Shown: one piece after another, positions 1 to 4,547 of the stretch
How the letters are laid out: every line of letters starts with the position of its first letter
Position numbering within the stretch: position 1 is the stretch's first letter
Assembly (NCBI GenBank): GCA_964390795.1
Contig: CAYMLQ010000228.1
Location: 1 to 9,483 of the forward strand
Source: CAYMLQ01 sp964390795
Lineage (GTDB): Bacteria > Verrucomicrobiota > Kiritimatiellia > RFP12 > UBA1067
DNA: 9,483 nt
Direction of reading: 5' to 3'
The notes under the pieces: model-generated
The model's database searches: none
Told to the model about the DNA's origin: nothing
Seen by the model: only the letters and a program-made list of their open reading frames with translations
Program-made: the position numbers and the translations under genes

Positions 1-1
1 A

Positions 2-38
2 GGTGCTTTTCCCTGTCTGCCTCAGACCGGAAAGCACC
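2..38. other. Imperfect hairpin at the left edge
   Basis: Arms GGTGCTTTTCC (2-12) and GGAAAGCACC (29-38) pair with one bulged T, and the interior GTCTG/CAGAC (15-19 and 23-27) pairs around a CCT loop, so nearly the whole stretch folds. No T-run follows on the plus strand; on the minus strand the bases that would follow lie outside the window. It may be a terminator for a minus-strand transcript, or a processed or structured RNA end. No gene is visible around it: positions 39-226 hold no ORF with a ribosome binding site. Confidence 0.4.
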
Positions 39-99
39 AGAACCGGCAAATGCTTTCGCGCCTGCATCAGCCTGCGGGTGATTTCACGCGGCAAGTACT

Positions 100-137
100 T
101 TGTCATAATGCAACATACTATAGTGGCATTTTGACAA
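100..137. promoter_or_regulatory. Operator-like inverted repeat, target gene unknown
   Basis: TTGTCATAATGC (100-111) and GCATTTTGACAA (126-137) are inverted copies matching at 11 of 12 positions, separated by 14 nt that contain the AT-rich palindrome ACTATAGT (117-124). The size and spacing fit a dimeric repressor site overlapping a weak promoter: TATAGT could act as a -10 on either strand, but no good -35 is seen at the right distance. It lies beyond the terminator of the sugar operon, so it more likely serves a gene to the left of the window, read on the minus strand. Structure is seen directly; the role is inferred. Confidence 0.35.
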
Positions 138-226
138 CGCTTCAAGTCAGAAACACGGGCTTGGGTGCCCCATTTTATGGAGCAAGTGCGATGACACACG
201 AAGCGCGGTACCGTTTACAGGACTGC

Positions 227-268
227 GAAAGAAAAAGCGGCGGTAAGCGGTATCCCGCTTGCCGCCGC
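227..268 (-). terminator. Rho-independent terminator of the sugar operon
   Basis: Read on the minus strand, a 14-bp stem (arms 255-268 and 237-250, one C/A mismatch) closes a 4-nt loop and is followed at once by TTTTTCTTTC (236-227). This is a textbook intrinsic terminator. It begins 22 nt downstream of the lsrF-like stop codon at 291, and is the only strong terminator seen after the five genes, which supports one transcription unit ending here. Confidence 0.85.
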
Positions 269-290
269 ACTCCAAAACACGCACCGTGGC

Positions 291-1160
291 CTACTTCAGA
301 TCGTTGAACATCTGGAAAGCGTCGGCCGGCTTCAGTCCGGCGTGGACCACCGCCGAGACGGCCTGGATCATCGCCGCAGGCTTATCGGACTGGAAGACGT
401 TGCGCCCCATGTCCACGCCCGCCGCACCGCTCTGGATCGCCCTGTAGGCCAGCTCCAGCGCCTCCAGCTCGGGCAGTTTCTTGCCGCCCGCGATCACGAT
501 CGGCACCGGGCAGCAAGCCACCACTTTCTCGAAGCCCTCGGTGTAGTACGTCTTGACGATGTTCGCGCCGTTCTCCGCGCAGACGCGCGCGGCAAGTCCG
601 AAGTAGCGCGCGTCGCGCACCATGTCCTTGCCCACCGCCGTCACGCCCATCACCGGGATGCCGAAGGTCAGCCCCGCGTCCACCGCGTTGTAGAGGTTGG
701 CCACCGTCGCCGCTTCCGTGCACTCATCGCCGATCGCCACCATCACCGCAATCGCCGACGCGTTCAGCTTGACCGCGTCCTGGATGTCGATGATGACGTT
801 GTGGTTGAGTTCGGTCAGGATCGTCGAGCCCGCGTCGGCGCGCAAGCAGACCGGCTTGCGGCTGGTCGGCGGCACCAGCGTGCGCAGCACGCCGCGCGCG
901 CACATCAGGCAGTCCGCGTACTCGATCAGCGGCACGATGCTCAGGTCAATGCGCTCGACGCCCGAGGTCGGCCCCATGATGAAGCCGTGGTCGAACGCCA
1001 GCATCACGCTCTTGCCGGTCGCGGGATTGAAGATGCGGCTGAGGCGGTCCTTCATGCCCCAGTCGAGGTTGTTCGAGCCCTTCAGATAGAACCCTTCGTT
1101 CTTCTGCTGCACGCCGACGCCATACTCTTTGCCGTCGCGGATATCGTCTAAGTCAGCCAT
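291..1160 (-). CDS. lsrF: LsrF-type class I aldolase/thiolase (DhnA family)
   Basis: 289 residues, full length. It resembles E. coli LsrF along its whole length: N-terminus MADLDDI, LSRIFNPATGKSVMLAFDHG (residues 40-59), VGKDMVRDARYF (176-187), IVKTYY (201-206), CPVPIVIAGGKKLP (217-230), GVDMGRNVFQSD (248-259). K203 in IVKTYY matches the Schiff-base lysine of LsrF. In E. coli, LsrF is a cytoplasmic (beta/alpha)8 enzyme that passes the acetyl group of 3-hydroxy-5-phosphonooxypentane-2,4-dione to CoA, releasing dihydroxyacetone phosphate. Here no other lsr gene is in view and the gene is last in an operon with DhaK and DhaL, so it may instead cleave a ketose phosphate made by that kinase. One residue is missing after TYY relative to E. 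coli (YYTEGF against YYVEKGF). The ATG has AAGGA 10 nt upstream. Family assignment is firm; substrate is open. Confidence 0.88.
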   Translation of the reverse strand: MADLDDIRDGKEYGVGVQQKNEGFYLKGSNNLDWGMKDRLSRIFNPATGKSVMLAFDHGFIMGPTSGVERIDLSIVPLIEYADCLMCARGVLRTLVPPTSRKPVCLRADAGSTILTELNHNVIIDIQDAVKLNASAIAVMVAIGDECTEAATVANLYNAVDAGLTFGIPVMGVTAVGKDMVRDARYFGLAARVCAENGANIVKTYYTEGFEKVVACCPVPIVIAGGKKLPELEALELAYRAIQSGAAGVDMGRNVFQSDKPAAMIQAVSAVVHAGLKPADAFQMFNDLK

Positions 1161-1176
1161 GATCGTTTTTCCTTTT

Positions 1177-1234
1177 TCGAGCGACTCGAGAGAATCGATT
1201 CATTCGATTCCTTCGATTCGCTCGATTCCATCGA
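1177..1234. repeat. Period-9 tandem repeat in the dhaL-lsrF spacer
   Basis: TCGA recurs at 1177, 1186, 1195, 1204, 1213, 1222 and 1231, seven times at exactly 9-nt intervals. The last four full units are TCGATTCNN on the plus strand (GAATCGA on the transcribed strand); the units nearest lsrF are more diverged. The array fills most of the 76-nt untranslated gap between the dhaL stop and the lsrF ribosome binding site. A period of three codons keeps frame, but the minus-strand transcript is untranslated here. It looks like a minisatellite-type array that could vary in copy number. Confidence 0.75.
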
Positions 1235-1236
1235 CC

Positions 1237-1851
1237 TTATTTCACCGTTCTCGCGAATGCCGCGAAGATGCAGGCCATCGACGCGGAGCCCGCGTCGCGC
1301 GGGCCGATCGAGCGGTCGCCGAGGTTCTTCGCGCGGCCGAACTTGGCGCGCATCGCGCAGGTCGCCTCCGACCCTTTGGCCGCAGCCTCCGCGCCCTTGC
1401 GGAGCATCTCGGCCACGCCCTCGCCCTGTGCGGCGGCGAGCGCCTCGGTCGCAGGGATCAGCGCGTCCATCAGCGTCTTGTCGCCCACGCGGGCGCGCGT
1501 CGTGAAGCCGATCTCCTCGAGGCCGCCCTTGAAGACAACGGCCAGCGCGGCCGCGTCGAGTTCCGCCGCGCCTTCCGGCACCGCGTCGCTCATGCCCTGC
1601 AGCCACGCGCCGTAGAGCGTGCTGGTCGAGCCGCACGCCTCGTTCTGCAGCGCGTCGGTCAGCGCCTTGAGATACCCCTTGAAGTCCGCGCCGTCGGCTT
1701 TGGCCATCGCCTTGAAGGCCGTCACGATCGCCGTGCCGTGATCGCCGTCGCCGCCCGCCGCGGCATCCAGCTCGGAGAACAGCTTCTCCTCCGTGCGAAT
1801 ATCGGCGCCGGCCGCGGCGACCATCTCTTTAAAAGTCTGAAGATTCAGCAC
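1237..1851 (-). CDS. dhaL: Dihydroxyacetone kinase-type subunit DhaL (ADP/ATP-binding)
   Basis: 204 residues, the usual DhaL length. DhaL is the all-helical nucleotide-binding subunit that phosphorylates the ketose held covalently by DhaK. Visible motifs: LD30 and GDGDHG (34-39), giving D30, D35 and D37, the Mg ligands in E. coli DhaL at the same numbering; RVGDKTLMDAL (121-131); GRAKNLGDRSIG and PRDAGSAS (162-181). The phosphate loop reads CGSTSTLYG (73-81) where known DHA kinases have GGASGPLYG, a clear departure. No DhaM phosphotransfer gene is in view, so ATP is the likely donor. An upstream GTG at 1857 is possible, but the best ribosome binding site abuts it with no spacing; GTG at 1851 has AAGAGG 5 nt upstream and restores the E. 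coli numbering. The gene lies 83 nt after dhaK, in the same operon. Confidence 0.88.
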   Translation of the reverse strand: MLNLQTFKEMVAAAGADIRTEEKLFSELDAAAGGDGDHGTAIVTAFKAMAKADGADFKGYLKALTDALQNEACGSTSTLYGAWLQGMSDAVPEGAAELDAAALAVVFKGGLEEIGFTTRARVGDKTLMDALIPATEALAAAQGEGVAEMLRKGAEAAAKGSEATCAMRAKFGRAKNLGDRSIGPRDAGSASMACIFAAFARTVK

Positions 1852-1856
1852 AAACA

Positions 1857-1862
1857 CCTCTT
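1857..1862 (-). promoter_or_regulatory. Ribosome binding site deciding the dhaL start
   Basis: On the minus strand AAGAGG sits directly against GTG 1857-1855 but 5 nt before GTG 1851-1849. Only the second spacing is usable, so the second GTG is preferred. The first nearby in-frame ATG is 7 codons further on and would remove part of the first helix. Confidence 0.5.
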
Positions 1863-1869
1863 GACATGT

Positions 1870-1913
1870 AGGATTCAGGAGTTAAGAAAAACGCATTCCA
1901 ACTCCTAAATCCT
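1870..1913 (-). other. Intercistronic hairpin between dhaK and dhaL
   Basis: AGGATTCAGGAGTT (1870-1883) pairs with AACTCCTAAATCCT (1900-1913) over 14 bp with a single mismatch, around a 16-nt loop. On the transcript the structure lies just upstream of the dhaL ribosome binding site. No T-run follows it, so it is more likely an mRNA stability, processing or translation-tuning element than a terminator. One arm is made of the TTAGGAN heptads described next; the other is the same heptad in reverse. Confidence 0.5.
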
Positions 1914-1922
1914 AACTCCTAA
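1895..1922 (-). repeat. TTAGGAN heptad repeat, dhaK-dhaL spacer
   Basis: Four 7-nt units read on the minus strand: TTAGGAG, TTAGGAT, TTAGGAG, TTGGAAT. The same family occurs in the spacer before dhaK (2955-2982). The units contain AGGAG/AGGAT, which look like ribosome binding cores, but no start codon is suitably placed. Confidence 0.7.
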
Positions 1923-1934
1923 ATGACAACTTAC

Positions 1935-2933
1935 CTACGCGGTCCAGAACGGGGCGCGGGCCCGGGCCTTCAGGAATTCCACGTGATCCGCGTCCAGCTT
2001 GCAGAGGATCATCTGGAAACCGGCCATCTCCTGCACCGTCAGGTACTCGCCGCACGCGCCGGGGGTCACATGGATGCCCTGCGCGGCCAGGAGCTGCGCG
2101 GCCTTGCGGTAGACGATCAGCATCTCCATAAGCGTGGTTGCGCCCACGCCGTTGATGAGCAGCAGCGCGGTGTCGCCCGCCTTCACGCCGGTCGCCTTGA
2201 CGAGCGGCTCGATCATGCGCGAGGCGGTCTCGTCCGCGCTGAGGATCTTGCTGCGGCCGCCGCCGGCCTCGCCGTGCTGGCCCATGCCGATCTCCATCTC
2301 GTCGTCGGGCAGCACCGCGATCACGCCGCCGTTCTGCGGATGCGTGCAGCCGGTCATGGCCACGGCCAGCGTCGCCATCTGCTTGTTGAACCGCTCGCCG
2401 ATCTCGACGATCTCTTCCAGGCTCTTGCCCTGCTCGGCAGCCGCGCCGACCACTTTATAAAGCGGCACGCAGCCAGCCAGCCCGCGCTTCTCCTCGGGGT
2501 CGATATCGATGCCCGCGCTGATGTCCTCGTGCGTGACGATCTCGACGACCTTGATGCCCTCTTTCTGGGCGTCGCGCAGCGCCTTGCTCGCGCTCATGCG
2601 GTCGCCCGCGTGATTCAGCGTCACCAGCAGGATGCCGGCCTCGCGCTTGAACAGGCGCAGCATCTCCAGCACTTTCGGCGCGCCGGGAGCGGCAAAGATG
2701 TCGCCGACCACGCTGGCGTCGAGCAGGCCTTCGCCCACGAACCCGCTCAGCGCCGGCTCGTGCCCCGCGCCGCCGAGCGTCACGATCGCAACCTTGCTCT
2801 CGTCCTTGGGCGTGGCGCGCACCACGATCTTCTCGTTTACGAGTTTGACTTTGGTGCTGTAACACAGCGCCAGCCCTTCCAGCAACTCCTTGGTCAGGTT
2901 CGCAGGATCATTGATGAACTTCTTCATAGCCAT
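1935..2933 (-). CDS. dhaK: Dihydroxyacetone kinase-type subunit DhaK (ketose-binding)
   Basis: 332 residues, shorter than E. coli DhaK (about 356), the shortfall falling between GMGQHGEAG and the C-terminal region. DhaK holds a short ketose as a hemiaminal on a histidine for phosphorylation by DhaL. Visible: GGAGHEP (54-60, H58 matching E. coli H56), GD111 in LNHAGDRM (matching D109), GMGQHGEAG (216-224, H220 matching the covalent H218), VVGAAAEQGKSLEEI (161-175), NGVGATTLMEM (261-271). The catalytic trio H58/D111/H220 is intact, but the substrate loop reads LNHAGD instead of KNYTGD, and AGGGR follows the catalytic histidine region instead of PGIDR. This suggests a different ketose, such as a four- or five-carbon sugar. 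The ATG at 2933 has AAGGAG 7 nt upstream. It lies 55 nt after the VOC gene and 83 nt before dhaL. Family certain, substrate not. Confidence 0.9.
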   Translation of the reverse strand: MAMKKFINDPANLTKELLEGLALCYSTKVKLVNEKIVVRATPKDESKVAIVTLGGAGHEPALSGFVGEGLLDASVVGDIFAAPGAPKVLEMLRLFKREAGILLVTLNHAGDRMSASKALRDAQKEGIKVVEIVTHEDISAGIDIDPEEKRGLAGCVPLYKVVGAAAEQGKSLEEIVEIGERFNKQMATLAVAMTGCTHPQNGGVIAVLPDDEMEIGMGQHGEAGGGRSKILSADETASRMIEPLVKATGVKAGDTALLLINGVGATTLMEMLIVYRKAAQLLAAQGIHVTPGACGEYLTVQEMAGFQMILCKLDADHVEFLKARARAPFWTA

Positions 2934-2954
2934 GGCAAAACTCCTTTTTTTCTA

Positions 2955-2982
2955 CTTCTAAATCCTAATTCCTAAATCCTAA
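2955..2982 (-). repeat. TTAGGAN heptad repeat, VOC-dhaK spacer
   Basis: Four 7-nt units on the minus strand: TTAGGAT, TTAGGAA, TTAGGAT, TTAGAAG. They begin 6 nt after the VOC stop codon and end just before the A-rich dhaK ribosome binding site. Same family as 1895-1922. Confidence 0.7.
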
Positions 2983-2988
2983 CTGACC

Positions 2989-3306
2989 TCAGCCCATCTG
3001 GACCAGTTCGACCGGCATGCCCTGATCGTAGATGAACGCGATCTTCATCGCCAGCCCGGGAACAGGCTCGCAGATCGGCCACAGGATGCTCTTGCCCTTC
3101 ACGGCCTCCTCGATGTTATCGACGCGGTACGCCACATGCGTCTCGTCCTGGATCGCCGCCGCCATCGGGCTGTCCGGCTCGAAATAGAGCCACTCGATCT
3201 TGTACGGTGTCGCATCCGCGCCGGTCACCCAAACCTTCAGCGGCTCGACATACATCATGCCTTCCATCTTCTCGAAAACGGGAATCCCCGTATGCTCGTA
3301 CGTCAT
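2989..3306 (-). CDS. Small VOC-superfamily (glyoxalase-fold) protein
   Basis: 105 residues from ATG 3306, which has AGGGAG 7-8 nt upstream; reading could extend 16 codons further but that stretch has no binding site and runs through the hairpin. The pattern of the vicinal-oxygen-chelate fold is visible: H5 in HTGIPV, E38 in KIEWLYF, H57 in THVAYRV followed by DNIEEAV, and E100 in PVELVQ. These four fall where glyoxalase I and relatives bind their metal, so a divalent-metal site is likely. It is compact for a two-module VOC chain. Members include glyoxalases, epimerases, dioxygenases and resistance proteins, so the reaction cannot be named. Placed between isomerase and kinase genes, it may epimerise or mutarotate the sugar, or detoxify methylglyoxal or the aldehyde released by the aldolase. 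Fold moderately sure; role inferred. Confidence 0.7.
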   Translation of the reverse strand: MTYEHTGIPVFEKMEGMMYVEPLKVWVTGADATPYKIEWLYFEPDSPMAAAIQDETHVAYRVDNIEEAVKGKSILWPICEPVPGLAMKIAFIYDQGMPVELVQMG

Positions 3307-3330
3307 GACACTTCTCCCTTTTGAACAAAG

Positions 3331-3352
3331 GCGCCCGGAGCGAGCCGGGCGC
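3331..3352. other. GC-rich hairpin between cupin and VOC genes
   Basis: GCGCCCGG (3331-3338) and CCGGGCGC (3345-3352) form a perfect 8-bp stem with a 6-nt loop in the 66-nt gap. In the transcribed direction it is followed by CTTTGTTC, only weakly T-rich, so it may be a partial terminator or attenuator that lowers expression of the downstream genes, or a 3'-end stabiliser for the cupin message. Confidence 0.5.
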
Positions 3353-3372
3353 ACTCAGTGATGAACACTCCC

Positions 3373-4104
3373 TTACAGCGACACGCCCGGAACGGTGAAG
3401 CGCAGCCCGGCGCCGTCATGATAGGTCGCGTATTCGCTCACGATCGCGCCCTCTTTGCCGCCCATCATGAAATGCCACGTCTCCGCGCCGGCCAGCTTAT
3501 GCACCGAACCGTCAGCCTCCCACTTCTCGACATGCAGGCTCTTGAGGTGAGGGATCTGGATCTTGGCCAGCATCGCCTTGGCTTCCGGATACTTGTCGAG
3601 GTTGGCCTCGCCGACCTCGCTGAAACCGTACACATACCCGTAGCGGACCTGCCAGCTCTCCATCTTGCAGGGGATATCCTTGCCGGCCTTGTCCTTCGTC
3701 GGCAGGTGGCGGTGCTCCGGAATGCTCTGCCACGGCAGCAGGTAGATCTCGTGGCCGAGATAACCGTCGGGCTCGTTGGCCCAGAAAACTCCCGCCATGC
3801 CGAACGAGGCGAACTCGCCCTTCCCGAAATCGATCGCCCAGAAGAACCCGTCATCCTTCTTCAGCGCGGCATACACCGGCACATTGAACTTGGTCATCAG
3901 GTCGAAATACGCCTGATTGGCCTTGGCCTTGTCTAATTTTCCATCCTTATAGAATTCCGCATTGCTCATCTGCTTGCTCTCCTTTTTCATCATACAAGGG
4001 CATCCCCCCGTTTTACACCCCGCAACAAAGCCTGACAACCCGATACTCAGGCCGGCCACCATCACGCTGGCCATCACACCCGAAACAGCACCGCTCTTGC
4101 TCAT
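3373..4104 (-). CDS. Cupin sugar isomerase, YdaE D-lyxose/D-mannose isomerase type, with lipoprotein signal
   Basis: 243 residues from ATG 4104 (AAAGGA 8 nt upstream). The C-terminal part follows B. subtilis YdaE, the D-lyxose/D-mannose isomerase: EIYLLPWQSIPEHRH (119-133), MESWQVRYGYVY (148-159), ETWHFMMGGKEGAIVSE (208-224). The expected cupin metal ligands H131, H133, E149 and H211 are all present. The family interconverts aldoses and ketoses such as D-lyxose and D-xylulose. Odd: residues 1-30 form a lipoprotein signal, a short basic start, a hydrophobic run and FVAGC30, whereas known family members are cytoplasmic. An internal ATG at 3969 (Met46), with AAGGAG 9 nt upstream, would yield a 198-residue cytoplasmic form starting MSNAEFYKDG. 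A TTG at 4176 is in frame but overlaps the candidate promoter. First gene of the operon. Family likely; location and substrate open. Confidence 0.75.
   Translation of the reverse strand: MSKSGAVSGVMASVMVAGLSIGLSGFVAGCKTGGCPCMMKKESKQMSNAEFYKDGKLDKAKANQAYFDLMTKFNVPVYAALKKDDGFFWAIDFGKGEFASFGMAGVFWANEPDGYLGHEIYLLPWQSIPEHRHLPTKDKAGKDIPCKMESWQVRYGYVYGFSEVGEANLDKYPEAKAMLAKIQIPHLKSLHVEKWEADGSVHKLAGAETWHFMMGGKEGAIVSEYATYHDGAGLRFTVPGVSL
3969..3984 (-). promoter_or_regulatory. Internal ribosome binding site and ATG within the cupin gene
   Basis: On the minus strand AAGGAG (3984-3979) precedes an in-frame ATG (3969-3967) by 9 nt, stronger than the site at the first start. The bases also encode the linker MKKESKQ, so the match could be accidental. 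If used, it gives a signal-less isomerase of the size usual for the soluble family. Confidence 0.45.
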
Positions 4105-4161
4105 CTGTCCATTCCTTTCCGATCTCAATCCGGCATCCGCAGTCCGCAAGCGAACCACATT

Positions 4162-4189
4162 TTTATGGTAATGCAAGCATTCTACTCAA
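4162..4189 (-). promoter_or_regulatory. Candidate sigma-70 promoter of the sugar operon with overlapping dyad
   Basis: TTGAGT (4189-4184) and CATAAA (4167-4162) are spaced 16 nt on the minus strand, putting a transcript start about 50 nt before the cupin ATG. Between the two boxes lies the dyad AATGC-TT-GCATT (4181-4170), well placed for a repressor. Each box matches the consensus at four positions, so confidence is modest. Confidence 0.35.
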
Positions 4190-4231
4190 AAGCCCCCGTC
4201 CCTGTAAACGGCGAACACGATCTTTTTGCCC

Positions 4232-4501
4232 TGCGCAATGCGTAATCGGTTGGTGGCCGAGGGATCGAGGAACTTGCGTCGTGTGCGCGTAGCGCTGGGA
4301 GCGGGGACACTCCTGTCCCCGTTGTGAACGGTCGTGCAACACCGAGCATCAGGTTACGACGAGACGACCGCCTGCGGATCGACGTTTGGCCGACGTTTCG
4401 GGGACAGGAGTGTCCCCGCTCCCGAGCTTGCGACACAGATTCGCCAGCGATGCTCACTCCTCGAACACCCCGGCCACCAACCGATTACGCGCAATGCGCT
4501 T
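4232..4501. mobile_element. Nested palindromic repeat, MITE-like, no coding capacity
   Basis: Two pairs of inverted arms are nested: outer arms 4240-4259 and 4471-4490 match perfectly over 20 nt, and inner arms 4297-4321 and 4399-4423 match perfectly over 25 nt. Outside, the match continues imperfectly (GCGCA[A/T]TGCG) to about 4232 and 4501, and the sequence between outer and inner arms is related on both sides with small gaps. Each inner arm is itself a hairpin, GGGGACA-CTCC-TGTCCCC. The centre (4322-4398) has no clear symmetry. This could be a miniature inverted-repeat element, two opposed copies of an interspersed repeat, or a large structured RNA. ORFs across it, such as 4182-4457 (-), are just repeat translated. 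No flanking target duplication was recognised. Confidence 0.6.
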
Positions 4502-4529
4502 GCCACCCTCCCGGCAAAACCGCTACAGT
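4500..4529 (+). promoter_or_regulatory. Candidate sigma-70 promoter of the glycosidase gene
   Basis: TTGCCA (4500-4505, five of six to consensus) and TACAGT (4524-4529, four of six) are spaced 18 nt. The transcript would start near 4536, leaving a short leader that holds AAAGGAG 7 nt before the ATG at 4548. The -35 box begins exactly where the palindromic element ends. Confidence 0.4.
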
Positions 4530-4547
4530 GTGGTAAAGGAGTCATAA

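Noticed and set aside
50..307. 85-codon plus-strand open frame at the left
   Set aside because: It crosses the operon terminator and overlaps the 3' end of the lsrF-like gene, with no ribosome binding site or recognisable product.
342..1151. 269-codon plus-strand open frame opposite the lsrF-like gene
   Set aside because: Arg/His/Asp-rich shadow with no family features; LsrF motifs on the other strand are clear.
291..1160. Complete lsr quorum-signal (AI-2) operon
   Set aside because: Only LsrF is represented. No LsrK, LsrG, LsrR or ABC transporter gene is present, and the neighbouring kinase is DhaK/DhaL.
1177..1234. CRISPR array
   Set aside because: Units are 9 nt with no unique spacers of CRISPR length; this is a short-period tandem repeat. 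No cas gene is present.
1237..2933. PTS-coupled dihydroxyacetone kinase (DhaKLM)
   Set aside because: No DhaM, HPr or EI-like domain occurs in the window, and the gene after dhaL is the aldolase, so an ATP-dependent kinase is more likely.
1923..2975. 350-codon plus-strand open frame opposite dhaK
   Set aside because: The His/Arg/Ala/Leu-rich product is typical of antisense to GC-rich genes; the minus strand encodes an unmistakable DhaK.
3307..3354. Longer start for the VOC gene adding 16 residues (MRPARSG...)
   Set aside because: The extension translates the GC-rich hairpin and the AGGGAG binding site; ATG 3306 has proper spacing and starts directly at the first strand carrying metal ligand H5.
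4182..4457. 91-codon minus-strand open frame containing RGHSCPRNVGQTS
   Set aside because: It is a translation of the palindromic repeat; no binding site or protein-like composition.
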